From JBCBXA01 sp039816825 (GTDB taxonomy: Bacteria; Pseudomonadota; Alphaproteobacteria; Rhizobiales; Rhizobiaceae): a DNA stretch of 54,708 nucleotides. The stretch is from contig JBCBXA010000011.1 of NCBI GenBank assembly GCA_039816825.1, positions 1-54,708 of the forward strand. Reading direction: 5' to 3'. Each line of letters starts with the position of its first letter. Position 1 is the first letter of the stretch. Below are positions 32,250-41,113 of this stretch, piece after piece. The notes under the pieces were generated by a model. That model did not search any database. It was not told where the DNA came from and was given only the letters and a program-made list of their open reading frames with translations. A program made the position numbers and the translations under genes.

Positions 32250-33107
32250 TCAATGGTGGAACTCAGCGCCCCAGGATGCCCAGATGTAAACGGCGAAGAA
32301 CAGGAACAGCCAGACCACATCCACGAAATGCCAGTACCAGGCAGCCGCCTCAAACCCGAAGTGCTGTTTGGAGTCGTAGGATTCTCGCAGCGCGCGGATG
32401 AGGCAGACAAACAGGAAGACGGCACCTACAAACACATGGAAACCGTGGAAGCCTGTGGCCATGTAGAACGTCGCGCCATAGAGGCTGCCCGAGAACGGGA
32501 ACGGAGCCACCGCATATTCGTAAGCCTGCACGCCGGAGAAGAGGACGCCCAAGGCAATCGTGATGGCCAGAAGGCTCTTCAGGGTCTTCTTGTCATCATG
32601 GATGAGCGCATGGTGTGCCCATGTCAGCGTGGTGCCTGACAGCAGAAGAATGATGGTGTTGAAGAGCGGCAGATGCAGAGGGTCAAGCACCTCTAGGCCT
32701 TTGGGTGGCCACTCGCCGCCTGTGTACTCAAGACGTGAGATTTGCTGCGCTTCGTCCGCGAACAGTGAAGCGTCGAAAAACGCCCAGAACCACGCGACGA
32801 AGAACATCACTTCCGACGCGATGAACATGATCATGCCGTAGCGCAGATGCAGTTGCACAACCGGTGTGTGGTCGCCGGCTTTGGCTTCCTTGATCGTGTC
32901 AGCCCACCATCCGTACATGACGTATAGAACGATGCTCAGACCGATCAGGAACGGCCAAGGGCCCGACATGCCCATGAAGTCCTGGCCGTTGAGCGAGCGC
33001 ATCCAGACGACACCACCAATCGCCATCACCAAAGCGCCAACAGAGGCGATCAGAGGCCACGGGCTCGGATCGATGATGTGATAATCGTGGTTCTTGGTGC
33101 CCGCCAT
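32250..33107 (-). CDS. ctaE: Cytochrome c oxidase subunit III
   Basis: The 285-residue protein has seven membrane helices and the subunit III motifs: YHIIDPSPWPLIASVGALVM at the start, then FIASEVMFFVAWFWAFFDAS with the conserved Glu, WPPKGLEVLDPLHLPLFNT, and TGFHGFHVFVGAVFL and HFGFEAAAWYWHFVDVVWLF near the end. Subunit III stabilises the aa3 oxidase and its proton uptake. GGAGG six bases before the ATG at 33107 decides the start over an ATG four codons earlier. Confidence 0.97.
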   Translation of the reverse strand: MAGTKNHDYHIIDPSPWPLIASVGALVMAIGGVVWMRSLNGQDFMGMSGPWPFLIGLSIVLYVMYGWWADTIKEAKAGDHTPVVQLHLRYGMIMFIASEVMFFVAWFWAFFDASLFADEAQQISRLEYTGGEWPPKGLEVLDPLHLPLFNTIILLLSGTTLTWAHHALIHDDKKTLKSLLAITIALGVLFSGVQAYEYAVAPFPFSGSLYGATFYMATGFHGFHVFVGAVFLFVCLIRALRESYDSKQHFGFEAAAWYWHFVDVVWLFLFFAVYIWASWGAEFHH

Positions 33108-33155
33108 GATGGCCTCCATTCGTCGCCAGCCGCAACTGGCGTTCAGCGATCCAAC

Positions 33156-33758
33156 CTACAGTCCGGTGGCCGCGCCTTCGTTTTCCAGCTCAGCCTTTGC
33201 CACCTGATCCCCCGCCTTGTCCACGGGGAAAAAGGTGTAAGACAGCGTGATTGTCGTCAGATTGTCGAGGTCTGAATTTTCAGCAAGGTCCGGATCGATG
33301 AAGAAATAGACCGGCATGTCCATGCTGTCGCCGGATGCAAGCTCGGTTTCGGTGAAACAGAAGCACTCCAGCTTGTTGAAGTAAGCGCCCGCATTGTTGG
33401 GCGTGACGTTGAATGTCGCCTCGCCCGTTGTGGCCAGCGAGCCCAGATTCTTCGCGAAATATTCCATCGTGGTCGCTTCGCCGAGCTTCAACTCGACTTC
33501 ACGGACCTTCGGCTTGAACTGCCATCCCAGAGAGCCTGCAGCCTGAGCATCAAAGCGCACCTTGATGGTGCGATCCAACTGTCTTTCCGCCACCTGTTCG
33601 ACACGCTGCGTGGTGCCGCCAAAACCGGTGACCTGACAGAACAGCCGGTAGAGCGGAACGGCGGCAAACGACATGCCGAGCATGCCCAGGGCAAAACTTG
33701 CGCTGAACAGCGCGGTGCGGGCATTGCTGCCCTTCTCCGGAATGAAGCCAAGCCGCAT
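33156..33758 (-). CDS. ctaG: Cytochrome oxidase copper-insertion protein CtaG/Cox11
   Basis: The 200-residue protein has one N-terminal membrane helix (TALFSASFALGMLGMSFAAV), then the conserved PLYRLFCQVTGFGGTTQ and a beta-sandwich domain with the copper-binding ECFCFTE (Cys-Phe-Cys). It delivers the CuB copper to subunit I. The ATG chosen overlaps the stop of the small CoxF-like gene (TGATG). An upstream in-frame extension only covers that gene. Confidence 0.95.
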   Translation of the reverse strand: MRLGFIPEKGSNARTALFSASFALGMLGMSFAAVPLYRLFCQVTGFGGTTQRVEQVAERQLDRTIKVRFDAQAAGSLGWQFKPKVREVELKLGEATTMEYFAKNLGSLATTGEATFNVTPNNAGAYFNKLECFCFTETELASGDSMDMPVYFFIDPDLAENSDLDNLTTITLSYTFFPVDKAGDQVAKAELENEGAATGL

Positions 33759-33940
33759 CAGAGAGCCCGATCGACCAAAGCGAGATTGGAGCCAACTTTG
33801 AAGTAAGTCGCAGCCCACAGAATGACGACCCAGGCCACCAGCCCAAGCGCAATGGCCTTGGAGCGGTTGCGACGTGCCTTCTGCTCGGCTTCGGTCAGAT
33901 CAACGGTTTCCACCTTGGGTTTGCCAGCGCTGTCACTCAT
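33758..33940 (-). CDS. CoxF-like small membrane protein
   Basis: This 60-residue protein has a charged N-terminal half (TEAEQKARRNRSKAIALG) and one membrane helix (LVAWVVILWAATYF). Such tiny proteins sit between ctaB and ctaG in alphaproteobacteria and are often called CoxF. Their role in oxidase assembly is inferred from position only. It overlaps both neighbours by a few bases (four with ctaB, three with ctaG), which supports it being translated. Confidence 0.85.
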   Translation of the reverse strand: MSDSAGKPKVETVDLTEAEQKARRNRSKAIALGLVAWVVILWAATYFKVGSNLALVDRAL

Positions 33941-34905
33941 GCCGAGAACCTTTCCACCAGAAGCGCACCCACTCCATCGATCAGCAATGCGGCGAACACG
34001 CCGTAGAGGAATGCAATCGAGTAGAAGAAAAGCTTCTTTTCCGCCGCCAGTCCATTGGACCCGGCGTCGCGGACAACCTTATAGGTGAGCCAGATGAACC
34101 AGGCTGAGGCAGCGGCGGCCGCCAAGCCATAGACCCAAGACGCATAGCCCAAGAAGTATGGAGCCACCGTCACAGGTGCGAGCAGCACGGAATAGACGAG
34201 CATTTGGCGACGGGTGAAAGCAGCGCCAACCACATTGGGCATCATAGGCACATTGGCATCATCATAGTCACCCATCTTCCACAGCGCCAAAGCCCAGAAG
34301 TGCGGCGGCGTCCACATGAAGATGATCGCGAAAAGCACCACACTTTCCCAAGACACCGTGCCGGAAATCGCAGCCCAGCCCACCATCGGTGGAAAGGCCC
34401 CGGCGGCGCCGCCGATCACGATGTTCTGCGGTGTCGAACGCTTCAGCCAAGCGGTGTAGACGACGATGTAGAAGAAGATGGTGAAAGCCAGCAGCCCGGC
34501 GGCAGCCCAGTTCACCGTAACGCCAAGCGTCATCACACTGGTGATGGACAGGAACGAACCGAAGAACAGCGCGTCCTGCGGGGCAACCTTGCCTTCGGGC
34601 ACAGGGCGTTTGGCCGTACGGGTCATGACGGCGTCAATATCGGCATCATACCACATGTTCAGCGCGCCGGAGGCACCAGCACCGATAGCAATGCAAAGAA
34701 GCGCGATGGCGGCCAGCACGGGGTGAAGCCCGGCACCGGTGGAGACCTGGGCCAGCACCATGCCCACAAGGGCGGTGAACACAACCAGTCGCATGACCCG
34801 CGGCTTAAGGAGACGCCAATAGTCGACGGGTTCTCCAAGGCTCAGTCCTGCGCCGTCTCCGGCGCGGTCCAGTGCGGTGCTTTCAAAGTCGTGTGCCGTG
34901 CTCAT
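33937..34905 (-). CDS. ctaB: Protoheme IX farnesyltransferase
   Basis: The 322-residue UbiA-type prenyltransferase makes heme O from heme B and farnesyl diphosphate, on the way to heme A. The Asp-rich motif NMWYDADIDAVMTRTAKRPV and a second motif region (MWTPPHFWALALWKMGDYDD) are both clear, among about nine membrane helices. It follows coxA after 107 bases that hold a 10-bp hairpin, and overlaps the CoxF-like gene by four bases. Confidence 0.97.
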   Translation of the reverse strand: MSTAHDFESTALDRAGDGAGLSLGEPVDYWRLLKPRVMRLVVFTALVGMVLAQVSTGAGLHPVLAAIALLCIAIGAGASGALNMWYDADIDAVMTRTAKRPVPEGKVAPQDALFFGSFLSITSVMTLGVTVNWAAAGLLAFTIFFYIVVYTAWLKRSTPQNIVIGGAAGAFPPMVGWAAISGTVSWESVVLFAIIFMWTPPHFWALALWKMGDYDDANVPMMPNVVGAAFTRRQMLVYSVLLAPVTVAPYFLGYASWVYGLAAAAASAWFIWLTYKVVRDAGSNGLAAEKKLFFYSIAFLYGVFAALLIDGVGALLVERFSA

Positions 34906-34965
34906 CGGTCTCTTCTAATCAAATCATCCGAGTTGCGGCTCGTGCCGCCTTCAACCGGATATGAC

Positions 34966-34991
34966 GAAGCCGCCCGGCCTGGGGCGGCTTC
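34966..34991. other. 10-bp hairpin between coxA and ctaB
   Basis: GAAGCCGCCC-ggcctg-GGGCGGCTTC is a perfect 10-bp stem with a 6-base loop, 21 bases after the coxA stop. No T-run follows on the minus strand, so it may be an RNA-processing or stability element that sets different levels of coxBA and the assembly genes. Confidence 0.6.
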
Positions 34992-35012
34992 CAAAATCGG
35001 TGGCTGTTGCCC

Positions 35013-36614
35013 CTATTTGATGCGGGGCAACTGCTCCCACTGGTGGAATGGCGGCGGCGAAGACAGCTTCCATTCCAGTGTCGTTGCGCCCTCGCCCCAA
35101 GGATTGTCGCCAGCCACGCGCTTGCGCATGAAGGCTTCGGCAACGCCCCACAGAAAGATCAGCACTGCAAAGGCCGAAATGTAGGAGCCGATGGACGAGA
35201 CCCAGTTCCAGAACTCATAAGCGTCTGGATAATCCACATAGCGGCGTGGCATGCCCTGGCGACCGAGGAAGTGCTGCGGGCCAAAGATCAAGTTCACGCC
35301 CACGAAGGTCACCCAGAAGTGGGTCTTGGCGACGAACGAGTTGTACATGTAGCCCGTGATTTTCGGGAACCAGTAATACCAGCCGGCGAAGATGGCGAAC
35401 ACGGCACCCAGCGACAGTACGTAGTGGAAGTGAGCCACCACATAATATGTGTCGTGATAGGCGCGATCGAGGCCGGCATTGGCCAGCTGCACGCCAGTCA
35501 CACCACCCACGGTGAACAGGAAGATGAAGCCGAAGGCCCAGAGCATGGGTGTGCGGAACGTGATCGAACCGCCCCACATGGTGGCAATCCAGGAGAAGAT
35601 CTTCACACCGGTCGGCACCGCAATGATCATGGTGGCCGTCACGAAGTAGGCCTGCGTGTTGAGGCTCAGACCGGCAGTGTACATGTGGTGTGCCCACACG
35701 ATAAAGCCAACTGCGCCGATGGCGACCATGGCGTAGGCCATGCCGAGATAACCGAAGATCGGCTTCTTGGAGAATGTAGAGACGATGTGACTGATGATGC
35801 CGAAGGCTGGCAGGATCAGAATGTACACTTCAGGGTGACCGAAGAACCAGAACAAGTGCTGGAAGAGGATCGGGTCACCACCGTATTCCGCCGTGAAGAA
35901 GGCCGTACCGAAGTTACGATCCGTTAACAGCATGGTGATGGCACCGGCCAGAACAGGCAGGGACAGAAGCAGAAGGAACGCAGTCACCAGCACAGACCAA
36001 GCGAACAGCGGCATCTTGTGCAGGGTCATGCCCGGCGCGCGCATGTTGAAGATGGTCGTGATGAAGTTGATTGCACCCAGGATCGAAGATGCACCGGCGA
36101 TGTGGAGCGACAGGATCAGCAGATCCATGGCTGGGCCTGGCTGACCCGTGGTCGACAGCGGCGGATACATGGTCCAGCCGCCACCCATCCCGTTGGCACC
36201 GGCAGGGCCCTCAACGAAGAGCGACATGCAGGTGAGCAGGAACGCCGGCGGAAGAAGCCAGAACGAAATATTGTTCAGTCGCGGGAACGCCATATCAGGC
36301 GCGCCGATCATGATCGGCACCATCCAGTTGGCGAAACCACCGATCAGAGCGGGCATGACCATGAAGAAGATCATGATCAGACCGTGGGCCGTGGTCAGCA
36401 CGTTATAGGTGTGCGGGTCGGCGAAATATTGCAGGCCGGGGGCCTGCAGCTCCATGCGCATAAGGACGGAGAACGCGCCGCCGATGATGCCCGCGATGAT
36501 CGCGAAAATCAGGTAGAGCGTTCCGATGTCTTTGTGGTTGGTCGAGAAGAGCCAGCGTTTGACGAAGCTCTGCGGAACACCGTGATCGTGGTGGGCTGCT
36601 GCGGCGTTGGCCAT
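35013..36614 (-). CDS. ctaD: Cytochrome c oxidase subunit I (aa3)
   Basis: The 533-residue protein has twelve membrane helices and the heme-copper oxidase landmarks. These are the low-spin heme ligand in TTAHGLIMIFFMVMPAL, FWFFGHPEVYILILPAFGII with the CuB His and the cross-linked Tyr, VWAHHMYTAGLSL with the two further CuB His, and the heme a3 and heme a ligands in YYVVAHFHYVLSLGA. The Glu of the D channel is in GHPEVY. It is the catalytic subunit of the aa3 enzyme, and its ATG begins ANAAAAHHDHG. It follows coxB by 17 bases. Confidence 0.98.
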   Translation of the reverse strand: MANAAAAHHDHGVPQSFVKRWLFSTNHKDIGTLYLIFAIIAGIIGGAFSVLMRMELQAPGLQYFADPHTYNVLTTAHGLIMIFFMVMPALIGGFANWMVPIMIGAPDMAFPRLNNISFWLLPPAFLLTCMSLFVEGPAGANGMGGGWTMYPPLSTTGQPGPAMDLLILSLHIAGASSILGAINFITTIFNMRAPGMTLHKMPLFAWSVLVTAFLLLLSLPVLAGAITMLLTDRNFGTAFFTAEYGGDPILFQHLFWFFGHPEVYILILPAFGIISHIVSTFSKKPIFGYLGMAYAMVAIGAVGFIVWAHHMYTAGLSLNTQAYFVTATMIIAVPTGVKIFSWIATMWGGSITFRTPMLWAFGFIFLFTVGGVTGVQLANAGLDRAYHDTYYVVAHFHYVLSLGAVFAIFAGWYYWFPKITGYMYNSFVAKTHFWVTFVGVNLIFGPQHFLGRQGMPRRYVDYPDAYEFWNWVSSIGSYISAFAVLIFLWGVAEAFMRKRVAGDNPWGEGATTLEWKLSSPPPFHQWEQLPRIK

Positions 36615-36631
36615 AATCTTTGCTTCCCCGA

Positions 36632-37561
36632 TTAGTTGTTGTTTGCGACCAGCGTGGCCCGTTCGGCCTCAATGCTGGCAATCAGATTTTGGTTGGCCGT
36701 GTCGAGATCATCGGCAGCGGCGGTCAGCCAGGCGTTGTAATTGTCTTCCGACACCACGCGTACGGCGATGGGCATAAAGGCGTGACGAGCGCCGCAGAGC
36801 TCAGAGCACTGGCCATAGTAGAGGCCTTCCTTCTCTGCCTTGAACCAGATTTCATTGTTGCGGCCTGGGATGGCGTCCATCTTCACGCCAAAGGCCGGGA
36901 CGGCAAATGCGTGGTTCACACCTTCAGGATCAGCGGTGACGAGCATGCGCACCACTTTATTGACCGGCACAACAATCTCATTGTCGACGGCCAGGAGGCG
37001 CGGATATTCGGCGCGATCTTCTTTGCCGTAGCGAGCGCGCTCGTCATTGTCCTCGGAAAGAATGTTGGAGTCGAAGACCAGCTCGTCCTCGGTCTGATAT
37101 TCATAACCCCAGTACCACTGGTAGCCGACTGCCTTGATCGTGATCGCTGGCTCCTCGGGCGGATCATACTGAGCCGAGAGAAGCTGGAAGGACGGAATCG
37201 CCAGAACGAGCAGGATGAGCACAGGGCCGAGCGTCCAGATCACCTCGATGGTCGTATTGTGGCTTGTGCGGGAAGGCGTTGCATTGGCCTTGGCGTTGTA
37301 GCGCACGGCAACCCAGACCAGCAGACCCAGCACGAACAGAGTGATCGGGATGATGATCCAGAGCGTAAAGATCTCAAACCACTCGATCTGGGCCATGATG
37401 TCGGTGACGGCGGTTTGAAAGCCGAGGCCGTATGGCGTCGGGGCACCAAACCCAATATCCTCACCGCTCGGGTGCGGTGCGCTTTGGGCAAAGCCCGCGA
37501 CGGTGGTCAGCATGGTAAATGCGATGGCGATGAAAGCGCCCAGCGCGGCACGAAGCTGCAT
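36632..37561 (-). CDS. ctaC: Cytochrome c oxidase subunit II
   Basis: The 309-residue subunit II has a signal peptide (QLRAALGAFIAIAFTMLTTV), two membrane helices (about 60-85 and 100-125) and the periplasmic CuA domain with GYQWYWGYEY, then VTADPEGVNHAFAVPAFGVK and the CuA ligands in YYGQCSELCGARHAFMPIAV. It accepts electrons from cytochrome c. The ATG at 37561 with GAGAG just upstream is preferred to one six codons earlier. It is the first gene of the cox series; about 375 bases of non-coding DNA separate it from the divergent ialB gene. Confidence 0.97.
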   Translation of the reverse strand: MQLRAALGAFIAIAFTMLTTVAGFAQSAPHPSGEDIGFGAPTPYGLGFQTAVTDIMAQIEWFEIFTLWIIIPITLFVLGLLVWVAVRYNAKANATPSRTSHNTTIEVIWTLGPVLILLVLAIPSFQLLSAQYDPPEEPAITIKAVGYQWYWGYEYQTEDELVFDSNILSEDNDERARYGKEDRAEYPRLLAVDNEIVVPVNKVVRMLVTADPEGVNHAFAVPAFGVKMDAIPGRNNEIWFKAEKEGLYYGQCSELCGARHAFMPIAVRVVSEDNYNAWLTAAADDLDTANQNLIASIEAERATLVANNN

Positions 37562-37936
37562 ATTTTCTCTCACAATCATTCAGCGCCCAAGGCGCTACAA
37601 CTTATAGGGTTTCTAGAACCATGCCCCGCCTGCAGAAACAAGCGCGGCGGAGTCGCACCTTTTGGTAAGACGGGCGCTATTTTTGCCGCTTATGACAAGA
37701 AGCGCACGGCAACAAAACCCTTGGGCGTGCCAAGATGGTGCCCCATTGCCTGCGATAAGTGGTTTTTCCCGCCAAATGGCAGCCCGTTCCGGCTGACACC
37801 CTGCGGGAAACCATCGTGGAGGCGCAGGAGCATTTCGTTAACCACGCAACCATGCGAAAAGATGATTCGCAGTGCGATTGTTTCTGCGATTTGGGCAACG
37901 CGACGAACGCGCCGCCCAGAAGTGAAGGAAGAAGCT
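37562..37936. other. Non-coding region between divergent ctaC and ialB
   Basis: About 375 bases should hold the promoters of the cox series (minus) and ialB (plus). I see the palindrome TTCTAGAA near 37610, a small CTTGG-gcgtg-CCAAG hairpin near 37720-37734, a CtrA half-site TTAACCA near 37840 and two GANTC sites (GAGTC near 37650, GATTC near 37865). No site is strong enough to assign. Confidence 0.5.
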
Positions 37937-38470
37937 TTGTCGAATTCACTGGCCCGGGGCCTTAGAAAACTCTCGCTTCTGGCCGCCCTAAGCGGCCTCT
38001 GCATCGCTCCAACTGTCAATGCCTGGGCGCAAAGCGCAGCGTCGGGCGGTGTCCGCTCCTCCCATGGAGCATGGGCCGTGGTGTGCGATGTGCCACCGGG
38101 TGCAGCCAGTGAGCAATGCGCCCTGATGCAAAATGTCGTCTCCGCCGAACGGGATGAGGTGGGTCTTTCAGTCGTCGTCTTGAAAACCGCAGACCGCCAG
38201 GGACGCTTGTTGCGGGTGTTGGCGCCATTGGGCGTTCTTCTGCCAGTGGGTTTGCGTCTCAACATTGATGGCAAGGATATTGGCCGCGCCTACTTCGTGC
38301 GCTGTTTCCAAGACGGCTGCTACGCCGAAGTCGAGCTTGAGGGCGAGCTTCTCGAAGTCCTGCAAGCGGGAAAGACGGCGACCTTCTCCGTCTTTCAGAC
38401 ACCTGAGGAGGGCATTGGCATACCGGTTGATCTCACGGGCTTCAGCGACGGTTTCGCCGCCCTGCCGTAA
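37937..38470 (+). CDS. IalB-family (invasion-associated locus B) protein
   Basis: The 177-residue protein begins with a signal peptide (SNSLARGLRKLSLLAALSGL, ending in an Ala-rich site before QSAAS) and has the IalB domain: HGAWAVVCDVPPG, then CALMQNVVSAERDEVGLSVV, PLGVLLPVGLRLNIDG and FVRCFQDGCYAEVELE with its paired cysteines. The family is periplasmic and was named from Bartonella; its general function in free-living bacteria is not known. The TTG start is chosen because AGGAAG stands eight bases upstream and the signal peptide starts there. The long open frame further upstream is antisense to coxB and is not coding. Confidence 0.85.
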   Translation: MSNSLARGLRKLSLLAALSGLCIAPTVNAWAQSAASGGVRSSHGAWAVVCDVPPGAASEQCALMQNVVSAERDEVGLSVVVLKTADRQGRLLRVLAPLGVLLPVGLRLNIDGKDIGRAYFVRCFQDGCYAEVELEGELLEVLQAGKTATFSVFQTPEEGIGIPVDLTGFSDGFAALP

Positions 38471-38547
38471 GGGCCCAGTCACACAATCGTGGTGCATGGT
38501 TTTCTCAAGCAAGCCGATACCTATCTATCGGTGCAAAGGAGATCGCC

Positions 38548-40008
38548 ATGACAGATGCGGCCAACGCAGACTTTCAATCCAAGCTGGACAGCGCTGTACC
38601 ATCTCTACTGGACCGCTTTGATACCGATAGCGATGGCCTTCGGGCGCTTGTGGCCTCCGCCACCGAAGGGTGTGATGATGGCGAACTGTTTGTCGAATAC
38701 TCCCAGTCCGAAAGTCTGGCCTTTGACAATGGCCGCCTGAAAGTTGGTTCTTTCAACACCGGTCAGGGCTTCGGCCTTCGGGCGGTCGCGGGCGAAACCG
38801 CTGGCTACGCCCACTCTGGAGAGCTTTCCACGGGTGCGCTGAAGCGGGCGGTCGATGCTGTCCGCGCTGTGAGAGGCGGCCATTCCGGCACCTATGCTGC
38901 CGCTCCCGCCCAGACCAATCAGAAGCTTTATGGTGACGAAAACCCGCTTGAAGGCATGAGCTTTGAAGCGAAAGCCGAATTGCTGCAGGAAATCGATGCC
39001 GCCGCCCGTGCCCGCGACCCGCGCGTCCGGCAGGTGTCCTGCTCACTCGGTGCTAGCTGGCAGATCGTCGAGATCCTGCGAGCGGACGGCCATTTGATCC
39101 GCGACATCCGACCCATGGTGAACATGCGGATCGGCGTCGTGGTGGGCGAAGGCGACCGCCAGGAACGTGGGAGCTACGGCATTGGCGGGCGCACCAGCTT
39201 CGAGAGCTTTGTGACGCCGGAAAGTTGGAATGACGGCATCGACCATGCGCTGAAACAGGCCCTCACCAATCTTGATGCCGTCGCCGCGCCGGCCGGCGAA
39301 TTCGACATCGTGCTCGGACCGGGTTGGCCCGGCGTCATGCTGCATGAAGCGGTGGGCCATGGTTTGGAAGGTGACTTCAACCGCAAAGGCACATCCGCCT
39401 TTGCCGGCCTGATGGGGGAACAGGTGGCAGCCAAGGGCGTAACCGTCGTTGACCAGGGCACGTTTGACGACCGGCGGGGCTCCATCTCAGTCGATGATGA
39501 AGGCACGCCATCAGGGCGCACCGTTCTTATCGAGGACGGTAAGCTGGTGAATTACATGCAGGACCGTCAGAACGCGCGGCTGATGGGCATGGAGGCTACG
39601 GGCAATGGCCGCCGCCAGTCCTATGCCCACGCGCCCATGCCCCGCATGACCAACACCTATATGGAAAGCGGCGGCTACACCCCGGAAGAAGTGATCGAGA
39701 GCGTGCAGGACGGCATCTACGCCGTCTCATTCGGCGGCGGGCAGGTGGACATTACGTCTGGCAAATATGTGTTCGACTGCACCGAGGCCTATCGCCTGCG
39801 CAACGGGAAAATCGCCGAACCGCTGAAAGGCGTGATGATGATCGGCAATGGTCCGGACGACATGAAGCGCGTCACCATGGTGGCCAACGATATGGCGCTG
39901 GACACAGGCGTCGGCAATTGCGGCAAGGCCGGCCAATGGGTGCCTGTCGGTGTGGGCCAGCCCACCCTTCGCATGAACGCCATCACCATTGGCGGCACAC
40001 AGGCCTAA
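38548..40008 (+). CDS. tldD: Metalloprotease TldD
   Basis: The 486-residue protein is one half of the TldD/TldE pair, which processes modified peptides and antitoxins. The zinc site is in VMLHEAVGHGLEGDFN (HExxxH), and the C-terminal Cys ligand lies in the GVGNCGKAGQWVPVGVGQP segment. The N-terminal half contains VEYSQSESLAFDNGRLK and the usual GFGLRAVAGETAGYA. AAAGGAG precedes the ATG. tldE (pmbA) is not in this window. The Dabb gene begins three bases after its stop. Confidence 0.97.
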   Translation: MTDAANADFQSKLDSAVPSLLDRFDTDSDGLRALVASATEGCDDGELFVEYSQSESLAFDNGRLKVGSFNTGQGFGLRAVAGETAGYAHSGELSTGALKRAVDAVRAVRGGHSGTYAAAPAQTNQKLYGDENPLEGMSFEAKAELLQEIDAAARARDPRVRQVSCSLGASWQIVEILRADGHLIRDIRPMVNMRIGVVVGEGDRQERGSYGIGGRTSFESFVTPESWNDGIDHALKQALTNLDAVAAPAGEFDIVLGPGWPGVMLHEAVGHGLEGDFNRKGTSAFAGLMGEQVAAKGVTVVDQGTFDDRRGSISVDDEGTPSGRTVLIEDGKLVNYMQDRQNARLMGMEATGNGRRQSYAHAPMPRMTNTYMESGGYTPEEVIESVQDGIYAVSFGGGQVDITSGKYVFDCTEAYRLRNGKIAEPLKGVMMIGNGPDDMKRVTMVANDMALDTGVGNCGKAGQWVPVGVGQPTLRMNAITIGGTQA

Positions 40009-40011
40009 AGG

Positions 40012-40329
40012 GTGGCTTCCTCCATCCAGCACTGCGTGTTTCTAAAAATAAGTCCTTCGGACGCACATCTTTTTGAGCCCGCCATGCTCCGCCTTCGGTC
40101 GGTGGTGGACCGCTTGGACGGTGCGTCCGATCTTCGCTTTGGTCCCAACGCTGACTTCGAGAAATCGACACCGGATTACACCCATGGCTTCATCATCCAG
40201 TTCAACACGGCCGATGATCTGGCGGTCTACGCGACGGACGCTGAACATCAGGCCATTGGCGCAGACCTAGTTGCCATGAGCGCCGGCGGAAAGGACGGTA
40301 TTTCCGTCTTCGACCTCGTTACGGATTAA
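40012..40329 (+). CDS. Dabb-family (stress-responsive A/B barrel) protein
   Basis: The 105-residue protein is one ferredoxin-like Dabb domain: IQHCVFLKISPS at the start and a middle DGASDLRFGPNADFEKSTPD with THGFIIQFNTADDLAVY, then DAEHQAIGADLVAMSAGG. Dabb proteins are dimeric barrels. Some are enzymes or monooxygenase-like and most are of unknown use. It starts with GTG three bases after tldD and overlaps the convergent pdxH end by 11 bases. Confidence 0.85.
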   Translation: MASSIQHCVFLKISPSDAHLFEPAMLRLRSVVDRLDGASDLRFGPNADFEKSTPDYTHGFIIQFNTADDLAVYATDAEHQAIGADLVAMSAGGKDGISVFDLVTD

Positions 40330-40987
40330 GCCGCTCTACCGTCCAACCGCCCCCTATCCGCTCGAACCGGAAGCGGTCGTGCAGGCGGTATTGGCCATCT
40401 TGCCAGAACTCGACTGAGCTCGGAATCAGCTTGTGCCCGTACCAGTGATCGGGCCTCGGTACGTGCTGGCCGGTTGCATCGTCCTCGCCGTAGCGCGCCT
40501 CAAGTTCGGCCACCCGGTCCATCAGGTCCTGCCGCTTCGCCAAAGGCGACGACTGGTCAGACGCCGTCGAGCCAAAGCGGCTGCCCCGACTGCGGGACTG
40601 GAAATAGGCATCCGACAAACCTTCGGAAACCCGCACCAGTTGACCTCGCGCCCGCAGAACCCGGCGGCGGCTCTTCCAATGAAAATTGATCGCCGCCTGT
40701 CCGTTGGCCAGGATCTGGCCTCCCTTCGCGCTGGTCATGTTGGTGTAGAAGATGAAGCCACCGGTCTCGGCGTCGGCTTCAAAGCCCTTGAGCAGAACCA
40801 TGCGAACATCGGGAAGACCGGCTTGGTCCGCAGTCGCCAGTGCCATGGCATTGTGATCCTCAGGCTCGGTCTCTTGCGCCTCGGAAATCCATGTTTCAGC
40901 CAGCAATAGTGGGTTCAGCTGGTCCGTGCTGAGGGCCCGCCTAGCCTCATCGTTACACATTGTATCAAACGTTAAGGTTTCGGCCAT
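40319..40987 (-). CDS. pdxH: Pyridoxine/pyridoxamine 5'-phosphate oxidase
   Basis: The 222-residue FMN enzyme makes PLP by oxidising PNP or PMP. Landmarks are PDVRMVLLKGFEADAETGGF, FYTNMTSAKGGQILANGQAA, NFHWKSRRRVLRARGQLVRV and the C-terminal KLIPSSVEFWQDGQYRLHDR with ERLNP at the end. The ATG chosen has GGAG about eight bases upstream; later or earlier in-frame starts would change only the tail. It diverges from a lipoprotein gene 126 bases away. Confidence 0.95.
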   Translation of the reverse strand: MAETLTFDTMCNDEARRALSTDQLNPLLLAETWISEAQETEPEDHNAMALATADQAGLPDVRMVLLKGFEADAETGGFIFYTNMTSAKGGQILANGQAAINFHWKSRRRVLRARGQLVRVSEGLSDAYFQSRSRGSRFGSTASDQSSPLAKRQDLMDRVAELEARYGEDDATGQHVPRPDHWYGHKLIPSSVEFWQDGQYRLHDRFRFERIGGGWTVERLNP

Positions 40988-41113
40988 ATCCTTGGCTCCA
41001 GACGAGATTAAGGAAGCACACTTCATCCGCGAGATGCTCAACGTTTGAGCGCACGGCAGGGTGATACAGGGCCATCGATCCGGTGGCCAGAGTTGAGATG
41101 TAGGCGTAAGAGC

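Noticed and set aside
36620..37936. Long open frame (about 440 codons) in front of ialB on the plus strand
   Set aside because: It is antisense to ctaC for almost its full length, with no conserved motif. High GC keeps the frame open; the IalB signal peptide and ribosome site are at 37937.
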